A DNA stretch of 64,000 nucleotides from Secundilactobacillus silagincola (GTDB taxonomy: Bacteria > Bacillota > Bacilli > Lactobacillales > Lactobacillaceae): positions 1-64,000 of the forward strand of contig NZ_BCMJ01000002.1 in assembly GCF_002583405.1 (NCBI RefSeq), written 5' to 3'. The stretch's first letter is position 1. Every line of letters starts with the position of its first letter. Shown here piece after piece: positions 39,856 through 48,842 of the stretch. Under the pieces are notes generated by a model. It saw nothing but the letters and a program-made list of their open reading frames with translations. It searched no databases and had not been told where the DNA came from. A program made the translations under genes and the position numbers.

Positions 39856-40056
39856 ATGCGATTGCTTGGGAAACTCTTCGCAAGCCAGTCGATTTTTTCT
39901 TGGCTACTACAGATTGCTTTTATCACGCTGGCTTGGAAGGTCGCAGATCATAGCATACCGAATAATTTGTGGACGATTATTGGTGGTACGGTTTTGATGC
40001 TGGTCACGTATGTCAGTCTTGCTTTTGACAGTAAGAAACGAATTTCCAACAAGTAA
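39856..40056 (+). CDS. Small two-helix membrane protein, first gene of the GH127 operon
   Basis: A 66-residue protein that I do not recognise from any named family. Two hydrophobic segments (about 12-29 and 38-57) are followed by the basic tail DSKKRISNK. AAAGGAGG precedes the ATG, and it is the first gene after the AraC/CcpA-controlled promoter with no terminator before the transporter gene, so it is expressed with the arabinoside genes. A similar small protein (47094-47303) precedes araR. It could assist a transporter; this is inference only. Confidence 0.78.
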   Translation: MRLLGKLFASQSIFSWLLQIAFITLAWKVADHSIPNNLWTIIGGTVLMLVTYVSLAFDSKKRISNK

Positions 40057-40123
40057 CAGAAAAGGTTTTGTTTATTTTGGCTTTTAGCAATTATTTTTAA
40101 ATCTATGGATGGAGGGTTACACA

Positions 40124-41536
40124 ATGAGTTCAAATACAGATCATAATGTTGCAGCTGCGCAAGCCATGCTCGCAAATGATAAGTTACCGTTTCATAGAAA
40201 GGTCACTTATGGTTTTACTGATATGGCTGGGAACCTGTTATATACTTTAATCGGGTCCTACATGCTTTATTTTTTCACCAATGTCTTTGGTTTGGATGTA
40301 GGTACTGCCGGTGCATTACTTCTTTTAGGCCGTTTCATTGATGCAATAGGTGCGCCAGTAATGGGGGTTTTAGTTGACCATACCCACAGTAAGTACGGTA
40401 AAAACCGACCATGGTTCCTTTGGATGGCATTGCCATTTACCATTTCAGTTTGGCTGTTGTTCACGACACCATCACTGAGCGGAACCGCGAAGATTATTTA
40501 TGCTGGGGCTATGTATATCGTTGCTGAATTAACTTATACTGCCCTATCAACCCCAATCACCTCCGTTTTACCTAACTTATCGGCTAATTCAGATGAACGA
40601 ACTTCAGCTAACTCAATTCGGATGGTTTTAGGGAACGTAGGTAACTTCTTTGCTGTTACGTTCGTTATGCCATTAGCATCAGCTCTTGGTCATGGCAATG
40701 ATCGTCGAGGCTGGTCACTGGCTGTTGGGCTATACGCAATCATTGCCTTTATTATTTTGATGATTGCTTTCTTAGATATGCGTGAAAAGAATATTGGGAA
40801 AGAAAAGATCATTACGATTCGTGAGAGTCTTAAAGCAACTAAGAGTAACTGGCCATGGGTATTGATTGTTTTGGCTAACTTAGCACTGTGGACCGCTTAT
40901 TCCGCGCGGAATGCAGCCTTGCCATATTATTTCCAGTATAATTTGAATGATAAGGGTCTGATCTCAGTCTTTAACGGTTTTTCAATCATTCAGATTTTAG
41001 GGATGGCTTCAGTTCCATTTGTTGTTAAGTATTTGCACAAATGGGGGACAACGATTCTCATGTTGGCGCTAACCATGATTGGTCAAGTTTGGATCGGTAT
41101 GGCTGGTAGCAATGTTACTTCTGGTTTAATCGGCTGGTGCTTGGCCTGCATTGGTTCAGGTTCAGCTATGACCATGTTTTTCTCTATGGTTGGTGACACC
41201 GTTGATTTTGGTGAATGGAAGAACGGTATTCGGGCTAACGGTTTCTTGACAGCCATGGGTGCTTCGTTCTGTATCCAAATGGGTTCTGGCTTTGGTTCTT
41301 TCATTGCTTCCAGAATCTTAGCTACCTTCGGATTTACTGCAGCTAAAGCAACTCAAACAGCTGGTAGTTTGTCAGCTATTAGTTTTACTTTCATCTGGGT
41401 ACCAGTCATCATTTACGCTTTGAGTATCGTATGCATGATCTTCTATCGTAAGTGGGAGAACCATGAACCAGTTGTTACTGAAGAATTAGCAGAACGTCGT
41501 GCAGCAAATGGAGCAGATGTTGTTGCCGATAAGTAA
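40124..41536 (+). CDS. GPH-family glycoside transporter (arabinoside type)
   Basis: A 470-residue cation:glycoside symporter with twelve helices. DAIGAPVMGVLVDHTHSKYGKNRPWFLW and DTVDFGEWKNGIRANGF are the GPH motifs, and the protein is a clear paralogue of XylP at 27.2 kb. I place the start at ATG 40124, since GGAGGG lies 7 bases upstream; ATG 40109 overlaps it. Being followed by a GH127 gene, it probably imports arabino-oligosaccharides. Confidence 0.9.
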   Translation: MSSNTDHNVAAAQAMLANDKLPFHRKVTYGFTDMAGNLLYTLIGSYMLYFFTNVFGLDVGTAGALLLLGRFIDAIGAPVMGVLVDHTHSKYGKNRPWFLWMALPFTISVWLLFTTPSLSGTAKIIYAGAMYIVAELTYTALSTPITSVLPNLSANSDERTSANSIRMVLGNVGNFFAVTFVMPLASALGHGNDRRGWSLAVGLYAIIAFIILMIAFLDMREKNIGKEKIITIRESLKATKSNWPWVLIVLANLALWTAYSARNAALPYYFQYNLNDKGLISVFNGFSIIQILGMASVPFVVKYLHKWGTTILMLALTMIGQVWIGMAGSNVTSGLIGWCLACIGSGSAMTMFFSMVGDTVDFGEWKNGIRANGFLTAMGASFCIQMGSGFGSFIASRILATFGFTAAKATQTAGSLSAISFTFIWVPVIIYALSIVCMIFYRKWENHEPVVTEELAERRAANGADVVADK

Positions 41537-41573
41537 GCAACGTTATTCTATTTATTGAAAGGGGAACAATTAA

Positions 41574-43550
41574 ATGTCTGAAACGAAATTAACAAGTAAC
41601 AGTTTACAACACGTGACCGTTACCTCTCCGTTTTGGAAGAGGTACCAGGAATTAGTTGTTTCTGAAGTTTTACCGTATCAATGGGCTGTCATGAATGATG
41701 AGGCCAACATTAATATGTCTAAAGATCCTCAAAAAATTCAAGGAGCCGATAAAAATAGCCATGCAGTTGCTAACTTAAAAATTGCGGCTGGCAAAATGAA
41801 GGGGCATCACTATGGATTCCCATTCCAAGATACAGATGTCTATAAGTGGCTTGAAGCTGCGGCCTATTCATTTTCATATCACCCTAATCCAGCATTAAAA
41901 ACGATTACTGATGATTTGATTGATTTAATTGCCGATGCTCAAGAAGATGACGGCTACTTGTCCACATACTTCCAAATTGATGCGCCAGAAAGAAAATTTA
42001 AGCGACTGCAACAATCGCATGAACTTTATACGATGGGGCATTATATCGAAGCTGGTGTGGCTTATTATCAGGCAACTGGCAGTGAAAAAGCGCTGGAAAT
42101 AGCAAAGCGAATGGCGGATTGTATTGTCAGAAGTTTTGGTACCGGAGACGGCCAAATTAATGGTTATGATGGTCACCCTGAGATTGAGTTGGCTTTATCT
42201 CGTTTATATGAAGTGACACATAACGAGGATTACTTGAATAAAGCACTTTACTTTTTGAGGGTTCGGGGAACTGAACCAGATTTCTTCGAAAAGCAAAATA
42301 AAGCCGATGGGCTAGAAAACGATATTATTCCAGGTATGCGTGACGCGGGAGAGCGTTACTATCTTGATGCAGAACCAATTGCTGATCAGAAGACCGCTGA
42401 TGGTCATGCGGTTCGTGTCGTTTATCTATGTACTGGGATGGCCTATGTTGCGCGTTTGACAAATGATAAAACGCTGCTAGAAGCATGTCATCGATTTTGG
42501 AAAGATATTGTTAAACGGCGGATGTACGTCACTGGTAACGTGGGTTCAACCACTACTGGTGAAGCGTTCACGTATGATTACGATCTGCCTAACGACACAA
42601 TGTATGGTGAAACCTGCGCTTCAGTAGGATTAACCTTCTTCGCTCGGCAGATGTCCTTGTTAGATACTAATAGTGAATATGCCGATGTCATTGAAAAGGA
42701 ATTGTTTAACGGCGCACTTTCTGGCATGGCATTAGACGGAAAACACTTCTTCTATGTTAATCCGCTTGAAGCCGATCCACAGGCGTCAGCACTGAATCCT
42801 GGGAAGTCACATGTCCTGACTCATCGTGCTGACTGGTTTGGCTGTGCATGTTGTCCTGCTAATTTAGCCCGGTTGATTACATCACTTGATCAATATGTCT
42901 ATGATGTTAAACCGGACAGAATTTTAAGCAATCAGTTTATTGCTAATCAATCTGAGTTTAAAAATGGTCTAAAGGTTGAGCAAACTAGCAACTTCCCATG
43001 GAGCGGAGAAATCCATTTTGAAATTTCTAACCCTAATCAAGTTGAGACTTTGTTCGGCATTCGCTTACCAAATTGGTCAAAGGCAAATTATGAACTGAAA
43101 GTGAACGGTGACGTACAAGACATTAAAGCAACTGACGGTTACCTTTACATTTCAATCAACCAAGAGCAACTTTCTGTTGATTTGTCACTCGATATGGCTA
43201 CTAAGTTTATGCGAGCAAGTAATCGAGTAAGTGTCGATTTTGGTAAATTAGCAGTTCAACGCGGCCCAATCGTCTTTTGTGCTGAAAGTGCTGATAACGA
43301 AGCACCGTTGTGGCAGTACGAAGTTTCTACAAAGAGTGAGACCAGCTACGAATTTGAACCTGATTTACTTGAAGGTGTGGGTACTATTACTGTAGATGCC
43401 AAATTACCTACGATGGATGAAGATGGTGCTGACCTCTATACTGAAGCAACGGATGAAAAGCTTGAAGATACCAAAATCAAGTTAGTTCCTTACTATGCTT
43501 GGGCAAACCGTGAAGATGGTGCAATGAGAGTTTGGTTGAGTAAAGAATAA
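41574..43550 (+). CDS. Beta-L-arabinofuranosidase, GH127
   Basis: It should hydrolyse beta-1,2-linked arabinofuranose disaccharides such as those of hydroxyproline-rich plant glycoproteins. The 658-residue protein follows HypBA1: Glu330 in GSTTTGEAF, Glu346 and Cys348 in MYGETCAS, and Cys426/Cys427 in WFGCACCPAN match the zinc-bound active site with cysteine nucleophile. No signal peptide, so the substrate is imported, probably by the preceding transporter 37 bases upstream. Copy B of the dispersed element ends the operon. Confidence 0.94.
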   Translation: MSETKLTSNSLQHVTVTSPFWKRYQELVVSEVLPYQWAVMNDEANINMSKDPQKIQGADKNSHAVANLKIAAGKMKGHHYGFPFQDTDVYKWLEAAAYSFSYHPNPALKTITDDLIDLIADAQEDDGYLSTYFQIDAPERKFKRLQQSHELYTMGHYIEAGVAYYQATGSEKALEIAKRMADCIVRSFGTGDGQINGYDGHPEIELALSRLYEVTHNEDYLNKALYFLRVRGTEPDFFEKQNKADGLENDIIPGMRDAGERYYLDAEPIADQKTADGHAVRVVYLCTGMAYVARLTNDKTLLEACHRFWKDIVKRRMYVTGNVGSTTTGEAFTYDYDLPNDTMYGETCASVGLTFFARQMSLLDTNSEYADVIEKELFNGALSGMALDGKHFFYVNPLEADPQASALNPGKSHVLTHRADWFGCACCPANLARLITSLDQYVYDVKPDRILSNQFIANQSEFKNGLKVEQTSNFPWSGEIHFEISNPNQVETLFGIRLPNWSKANYELKVNGDVQDIKATDGYLYISINQEQLSVDLSLDMATKFMRASNRVSVDFGKLAVQRGPIVFCAESADNEAPLWQYEVSTKSETSYEFEPDLLEGVGTITVDAKLPTMDEDGADLYTEATDEKLEDTKIKLVPYYAWANREDGAMRVWLSKE

Positions 43551-43552
43551 AA

Positions 43553-43760
43553 ACTCGATGGATTCCAGAATTTAACTCAAAGAAACGCCATTCCGATGCT
43601 TTTGTCGGGATGGCATTTTCTTTGGGTTAAATGGCCGGAATCTGAGTTGTGGAGCATATCTAGGCTAGATTAAAGTAGTGCACATGAGCAAATTCTTAGT
43701 TACCTTTCAATTAAGAAACCAGATAAAAATTTCATCAATATAGACTTATGTCACAGTCCC
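43553..43760 (+). repeat. Dispersed nested-palindrome element, copy B
   Basis: Arms ACTCGATGGATTCCAG (43553) and GTTAAATGGCCGGAATCTGA (43626) flank the hairpin CAAAGAAACGCCATTCCGA; the right arm is exactly the reverse complement of the copy A left arm over 23 bases. The tail ends AATATAGACTTATGTCACAG then TCCC. It sits between convergent genes and can end both. Confidence 0.78.
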
Positions 43761-43767
43761 TGACTGA

Positions 43768-44649
43768 TCAAGGCTTAGGTATGGTTGGATCAACTTCAAT
43801 ATTATTCAGATAGGTTTTAGAATAGGAATTTCTAAAGTTTGAAGGTGTTAAAGATGTAATTTGTTTAAAGATACGTAAAAAGTATTTTTCATTGCTGAAA
43901 CTCAGTTCATAGGCGATTTCTTTGATTGATTTATCCGTTGTGAGTAATAGTTCTTCAGCCTGTTTGATTTTTACGGAATTAATGAAATGGATGGTGGTTG
44001 TATTCTCGTAAGTTTTAAAAAGCCGAGTTAAGTATATTGGTGTCATCTGGAACTCAGCTGCAACTTTTGTGACACTCAGTTTTTCGTGACTATGGATTCG
44101 AATCCAATTTTTGATTAGTTCAAAGCGTGTAGGGGATTTCTGAGAATTCCGAATGGCTGAAATATACTGATGAGAGAGTTCAATTAGAATGTTTGAAATA
44201 AAATAATTGGTGGCTATTTTTGGTGTATTCGAGTCATTAGCGCTGTCTAAAAGCTGTCTGATTAAAATGACTAATCTTTCAAAATCAGTAATTGTAAACA
44301 ATTGTGGAATTTCAATATCTGCTTGTGTCGTAGACAGGTTTGAATCAAAAGAGGTTGTCACAGTTTCATCTGGAAAAAAGTGCATCCAATAGTAGACAGT
44401 GTCGTCTGGTGAATCTTGATACCCGACATGGCGAATATGAGGTGGAATTAGCAGACAATCGTGTTTTGAAAGTGCAAATTTTTTGTTACCAACCTGAACA
44501 TATGCAGCACCAGATAGCATGATAAATAGTTCATAGTCGCCGTCATTAACGATATCTTTGTGTCGCCAGCCTTGATTAGCAAAATACTGACCAGCTTTAT
44601 AAAATTGTACTGGTTGATACAACGAAAATTTGTATACTTTTTTATCCAA
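43768..44649 (-). CDS. AraC-family regulator next to the broken GH31 gene
   Basis: A 293-residue regulator with a cupin-like N-terminal sensor (DYELFIMLSGAAYVQVGNKKFALSKHDCLLIPPHIRHVG) and two C-terminal HTHs (LSVTKVAAEFQMTPIYLTRLFKTYEN and SIKEIAYELSFSNEKYFLRIFKQITSLTPSNFR). I choose TTG 44649 as start, 8 bases after GGAGG; GTG 44664 overlaps the ribosome site. It is divergent from the GH31 gene with a cre box between them, so it probably activated that gene. Paralogue of the 38.7 kb regulator. Confidence 0.87.
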   Translation of the reverse strand: MDKKVYKFSLYQPVQFYKAGQYFANQGWRHKDIVNDGDYELFIMLSGAAYVQVGNKKFALSKHDCLLIPPHIRHVGYQDSPDDTVYYWMHFFPDETVTTSFDSNLSTTQADIEIPQLFTITDFERLVILIRQLLDSANDSNTPKIATNYFISNILIELSHQYISAIRNSQKSPTRFELIKNWIRIHSHEKLSVTKVAAEFQMTPIYLTRLFKTYENTTTIHFINSVKIKQAEELLLTTDKSIKEIAYELSFSNEKYFLRIFKQITSLTPSNFRNSYSKTYLNNIEVDPTIPKP

Positions 44650-44734
44650 AATAGATACCTCCACTTTTGATATGTATACCTTTGTGCTAATTTTATTAGT
44701 TTTTAAATGCGCTGTAAAGCCTTAATATTAGCGA

Positions 44735-44748
44735 TGTAAGCGTTTACC
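44735..44748 (+). promoter_or_regulatory. cre box upstream of the GH31 pseudogene
   Basis: TGTAAGCGTTTACC matches 13 of 14 consensus positions, 62 bases before the ATG. Confidence 0.75.
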
Positions 44749-44809
44749 AGTATTCCCTGTGTTAGATGCTATGAGTCCAATCAGTCAATCAAGTTAAGAG
44801 GCTAGAAAA

Positions 44810-46848
44810 ATGATTTATGAATCTGATAATTGTTTGTATTTAAGAAACGGAAATGAGTTGCTAGAGGTTAAACCTTGGGGAGAGAATAGTTTTCGTGTTC
44901 GAAGTACTAAGTACGCAACATATACTGGGGTAAACAATGCCCTCAGCGAAGCAGTTCCTGATAACATTGCAACAGTAACCGTCAATGAGAATCAGAAACA
45001 AGGAGAAATCACTAATGGTCAGTTGACGGCAAGAATTGATATGTATAAGAATCTAAGTTTTTATAATCAAAAAGGTGAAGTTCTCCTGAAGGGGTTTCAA
45101 CGTAATCGAATCGATGATATGTCAGCTGGTGTGGATGCTGAGAAAGTGAATCATTTTAATAGCGCATTAAATATTGATTCACGTGAATTTAAACCGATTT
45201 TGGGTGGTGATTTTGAACTTAAAGTCCGTTTTGAATCTGATCCGGATGAGAAATTATTTGGCATGGGGCAATATCAGCAAGATTTTCTGAACCTTAAAAA
45301 TGCCAAGTTGGAACTTGCTCATCGTAATTCTCAAGCAAGTGTGCCATTTTTAATTTCAAGTAAAGGGTACGGCTTTTTGTGGAATAATCCGGCAATCGGT
45401 GACGTTAGTTTTGCTAAAAACGTGACGGAATGGCATTCATTATCGACTAAAGAAATGGACTACTGGATTACTTGCGGCGATACACCCAGCACTATTGAAG
45501 AGCAGTATGCTGATGTGACTGGTAAAGTGCCTATGATGCCAGATTTCGCTATGGGTTATTGGCAGTGTAAGTTAAGGTATCGGACTCAAGAAGAACTGCT
45601 GAATGCTGCTCGTGAATTCAAAAAACGTAAATTACCTATTAGTGTTATTGTTATTGATTACTTTCATTGGCCAAAGTCAGGTGAGTATACTTTTGATAAA
45701 AAATACTGGCCAAATCCAGAAGAAATGATTCAAGAATTGCACGAAATGGGCATCAAGCTCATGGTTTCTGTTTGGCCTACGGTAGATGAAACCAGCTCCC
45801 ATTACAAAGAAATGGTAGAAAAGGGGTATCTGGTGCAAACGGAACGTGGTGTTCCAATTACGATGAATTTCTTGGGGAATAACGGTTTCGTTGATTTTAC
45901 TAATCCTGATGCTGGCAGCTTTTGAAAAAGAATTATCAAGATAAAGGTGTTGATCTGTTTTGGCTGGATGAAGCTGAACCGGAATATACAGTTTATGATT
46001 TCGATAATTATCGTTATCAAAATGGTACTAACTTACAAGTTGGCAATACTTATCCTGTTGGGTATTCAAAGGCAATTTACGATGGTCAAAAAGCGAGTGG
46101 TAAGACGGATATTATCAATTTAGTTCGGTGTGCCTGGGCAGGGAGTCAAAAATATGGTGCCTTAGTTTGGTCTGGCGATATTGACTCCAGTTTTCAGTCG
46201 TTACGAAACCAATTGGCTATTGGATTAAATATGGGAATCGCGGGGATTCCGTGGTGGACTACTGATATTGGTGGTTTCCATGGCGGTGTGGACGATAATG
46301 ACGATTTTCGTGAATTGGTCACTCGTTGGTTTGAATTCGCGACATTTTGTCCAGTCATGCGGATGCATGGTGATCGTGAACCTCATACTGAGCCGCTTAG
46401 CAATGAAGGAGGCGGTAAAATGCCATCGGGTGGCGCCACTGAACCGTGGGCTTACGGTGAGACAGTCTATTCGATTATGCAAAAGTATATGCGATTAAGG
46501 GACAATCTGAAGGACTATATCCGAGTACAGATGAAAAATGCCCATGAAAAAGGGACACCGGTTATTCGACCACTGTTCTATAATTTCAGTCAAGATGATG
46601 ATGCTTGGAACGTGGAAGATGAATTTCTATTTGGTGATTCAATTTTGGTTGCACCTGTCTTATATGAAAAGTCTGAGCAACGGCTGGTTTATTTACCAGA
46701 AGGTGACGATTGGGTAAACGTATTTACTGGTGATCTTGTTTCTGGTGGTCAAACGATACCGGTTAAAACACCGATTGAACAGATACCTGTCTTTGTTCGT
46801 CAGGTAGACTGGTCACACCTTGAAAAAGCGTTTGAGAGCTTAAATTAA
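44810..46848 (+). pseudogene. Frameshifted GH31 alpha-glycosidase (alpha-xylosidase/glucosidase-like)
   Basis: Two frames make one GH31 protein. 44810-45925 encodes the beta-sandwich and first half of the barrel (MPDFAMGYWQCKLRYRTQEEL, VIDYFHWP) and ends abnormally in FTNPDAGSF. The other frame continues with LLKKNYQDKGVDLFWLDEAEPEY, containing the nucleophile Asp, then VWSGDIDSSF with the acid/base. Adding one T between 45913 and 45914 restores DAWQLLKKN, so a single-base deletion explains it. The 3' half could start internally but would lack the barrel's first half. Either a recent natural mutation or a sequencing error. The restored protein of about 679 residues is distinct from XylQ and lacks a signal peptide. 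Confidence 0.87.
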
Positions 46849-47020
46849 ATTGATTAAAGATCGCTTTTGTTAAATATGCCATTTCAATTGTTACTTGATA
46901 TGTATTGAGAACACTTAATATGTTGTTTTTTAAAAATTTATTTGATAAATTTTAACGATATAAATCCTTGTATATTAGGCTTTATAGAATCAGTTAGTGA
47001 TAATCAAATAGATAAATTAC

Positions 47021-47036
47021 TTGCGTCCGTATAAAA
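47021..47036 (+). promoter_or_regulatory. Candidate AraR operator upstream of small membrane protein 2
   Basis: TTGCGTCCGTATAAAA shares CCGTATAAA with sites at galM and araB. It lies at the promoter of the 47094 gene and is the nearest such site to araR. Confidence 0.6.
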
Positions 47037-47051
47037 AATGAAGCACAATAG

Positions 47052-47065
47052 TGGTAACGCATTCA
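47052..47065 (-). promoter_or_regulatory. Weak cre-like box upstream of small membrane protein 2
   Basis: On the minus strand TGAATGCGTTACCA matches 12 of 14 positions. Confidence 0.5.
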
Positions 47066-47093
47066 ATGAGCTTAAATAAGGGGTTACTACACC

Positions 47094-47303
47094 ATGAATA
47101 ATAGACAACTAAAGTTTAATACGACTTTTTATAAGGATTTTCAATTCTGGATCGCACTTGTTGTGATGGTATTTGCTGCATCAACACTCATTCATGAAAC
47201 GATGACGAACATTTATTTCTGGTTAGACATTGCGATGATCATACTAGGAATTGTGACGTTAGTGGATTCTTTGATTCTGCACCGTAGAAAGATCAGTAAC
47301 TAA
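47094..47303 (+). CDS. Small two-helix membrane protein upstream of araR
   Basis: A 69-residue protein of no family known to me. Two hydrophobic segments (about 17-34 and 42-60) are followed by the basic tail HRRKISN. Its size, topology and tail (RRKISN versus KKRISN) resemble the 39856 protein. It is preceded by an AraR-like site and a cre-like box and followed by its own terminator, so it is a single-gene transcript controlled with the arabinose genes. Confidence 0.75.
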   Translation: MNNRQLKFNTTFYKDFQFWIALVVMVFAASTLIHETMTNIYFWLDIAMIILGIVTLVDSLILHRRKISN

Positions 47304-47314
47304 CAGTGGATAGT

Positions 47315-47361
47315 ATCGTAAAGAAACTTGGACAGAAATTTTGTCTGGGTTTCTTTACTTA
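47315..47361 (+). terminator. Terminator after small membrane protein 2
   Basis: GTAAAGAAAC and GTTTCTTTAC form the outer stem with inner GGACAGA/TTTGTCT pairing. This makes the small frame 47306-47506 unlikely to be a gene. Confidence 0.75.
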
Positions 47362-47557
47362 TTATCATTTGTTTAGTTTAGGCATGACCTTTATTTTCGG
47401 TAAAGAGCCTGATGAATCAAGTGTTTTTACGAAAAATTGTTATACTACATCATGTGTGCAGGTAGTTCATACCAAAGTTTCATTGTTTTTAGTAATTAAT
47501 AATTAAAGACTTGTTAATGTAAGTGATGATTAGCGAGATAAAATGGGAGTTTTTAGT

Positions 47558-48643
47558 ATGTCGGCAAAGTATGAGATTGTGGAAAATGGGGTTAAGGAAA
47601 AAATCCTGTCAGGTGTCTATCCAATTGGCGAAAAATTACCGACCGAAACTGAATTAATGAAAGAATTTAACGTGAGTCGATATACGATTCGTCGAGCGAT
47701 TGGTGATCTGGAAAACGAAGACTTCGTTTACCGGATTCAAGGTGGCGGTATGTACGTGAACGACTGGCAAACCGCACACGCTAAAGGGAAAAATTCCAAT
47801 CGGATGATTGGTGTGATTGCCACACATATTGCCAATTATATTTTCCCTAGCATCGTCAGTGGTGCTGATCAGATTATTTCTGATAATGGCTACTCCATAC
47901 TATTGGCTAATACGCACAATGATCCCAAATTAGAACGTCGGTCACTCACCACGATGTTACAAAGCGATGTGGCTGGACTGATTATTGAGCCGACTCAAAG
48001 TACGTTACCCACAACTAATCGTGATTTATACGAAAAGATTGGTGAAATGGGCTTACCAGTGGTCTTTATTAATGCAACGTATGATATGCCAGATCTTCAT
48101 GCGCCATCGGTAACTACCGATGATAAGGGTGCGTTGGAACGGCTAACTAATTATCTGATTGAACAAGGACACGAGCGCATCTTGGGTGTTTTCCAAGTTG
48201 ATGATATGCAAGGTGTTAACCGGATGAATGGCTATATTAAAGCTTATCAAGAGCATGCCAGCATTGCGCTTAAAAGTAATATTATTATGTATCAGTCGAT
48301 GGATTCCACTAAGCAAGTGTTAACCAAAGTTGAGCATGAGATTCAATCGAAAAATCGGCCAACGGCAATTGTATGTTATAACGATCAATTAGCTATCCGG
48401 GTGATTGATATGGTAAAGTCCATGAACCTGTCAATTCCAGACGATATCTCAATTACCGGGTTCGATGACTATAATGTGGTGCGTTATATTAATCCGGCAA
48501 TTACCACGATGGTTCATGAAAAGGAACGAATGGGGCATGATGCCGCACAGTTACTGGTTAATTTAATTGCCAAGAAACCAGTTAAATCGATTTTATATGA
48601 GCCGGAAATGGTCGTGCGTGACTCAGTTAAAAAGATTAATTAA
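47558..48643 (+). CDS. araR: Arabinose repressor AraR (GntR/LacI hybrid)
   Basis: It represses arabinose genes until L-arabinose binds. The N-terminal GntR winged helix (YPIGEKLPTETELMKEFNVSRYTIRRAIGDLENE, about 21-54) is joined to a LacI/GalR-type sensor (MIGVIATHIANYIFPSIVSGADQI ... SITGFDDYNVVRYINPAITTMVHEKERMG), the combination that defines AraR. Start ATG 47558 follows GGGAG by 8 bases; ATG 47543 overlaps that site. Candidate sites with CCGTATAAA occur at 47021, 49941 and 50152. Confidence 0.93.
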   Translation: MSAKYEIVENGVKEKILSGVYPIGEKLPTETELMKEFNVSRYTIRRAIGDLENEDFVYRIQGGGMYVNDWQTAHAKGKNSNRMIGVIATHIANYIFPSIVSGADQIISDNGYSILLANTHNDPKLERRSLTTMLQSDVAGLIIEPTQSTLPTTNRDLYEKIGEMGLPVVFINATYDMPDLHAPSVTTDDKGALERLTNYLIEQGHERILGVFQVDDMQGVNRMNGYIKAYQEHASIALKSNIIMYQSMDSTKQVLTKVEHEIQSKNRPTAIVCYNDQLAIRVIDMVKSMNLSIPDDISITGFDDYNVVRYINPAITTMVHEKERMGHDAAQLLVNLIAKKPVKSILYEPEMVVRDSVKKIN

Positions 48644-48644
48644 A

Positions 48645-48766
48645 CGAGAGTGCGACACAGCTCGGTAGATTCTGGAATCTGAGTTGTGTCGCAGGTTTAG
48701 TCTATATTAAAAAGCGATAAATCAAAAATAAAATATTTATCCATATAGATTGTGAATTACAGTCCC
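48645..48766 (+). repeat. Dispersed nested-palindrome element, copy C (short form)
   Basis: TGCGACACAGCTCGGTAGAT-TC meets GAATCTGAGTTGTGTCGCA directly, without the central hairpin of copies A and B; the tail ends in CATATAGATTGTGAATTACA then GTCCC. It lies immediately after araR. Confidence 0.72.
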
Positions 48767-48771
48767 AAAGA

Positions 48772-48823
48772 AAAAAAGTTTTGATACTAATTGGCAATAG
48801 CCATTAATATCAAAACTTTTTTA
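48772..48823. terminator. Bidirectional terminator between araR and galM
   Basis: AAAAAAGTTTTGATA and TATCAAAACTTTTTT form a perfect stem with A/T runs on both sides. Confidence 0.85.
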
Positions 48824-48842
48824 TTTGGTTAAAATCGTTGTT

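Noticed and set aside
45922-46848. The second half of the GH31 gene as an independent gene
   Set aside because: It begins mid-barrel, lacks a ribosome site, and joins the preceding frame exactly if one T is restored.
47306-47506. A 66-codon frame between small membrane protein 2 and araR
   Set aside because: Its first part lies inside a good terminator hairpin (47315-47361), it has no ribosome site, and the translation shows no family pattern.
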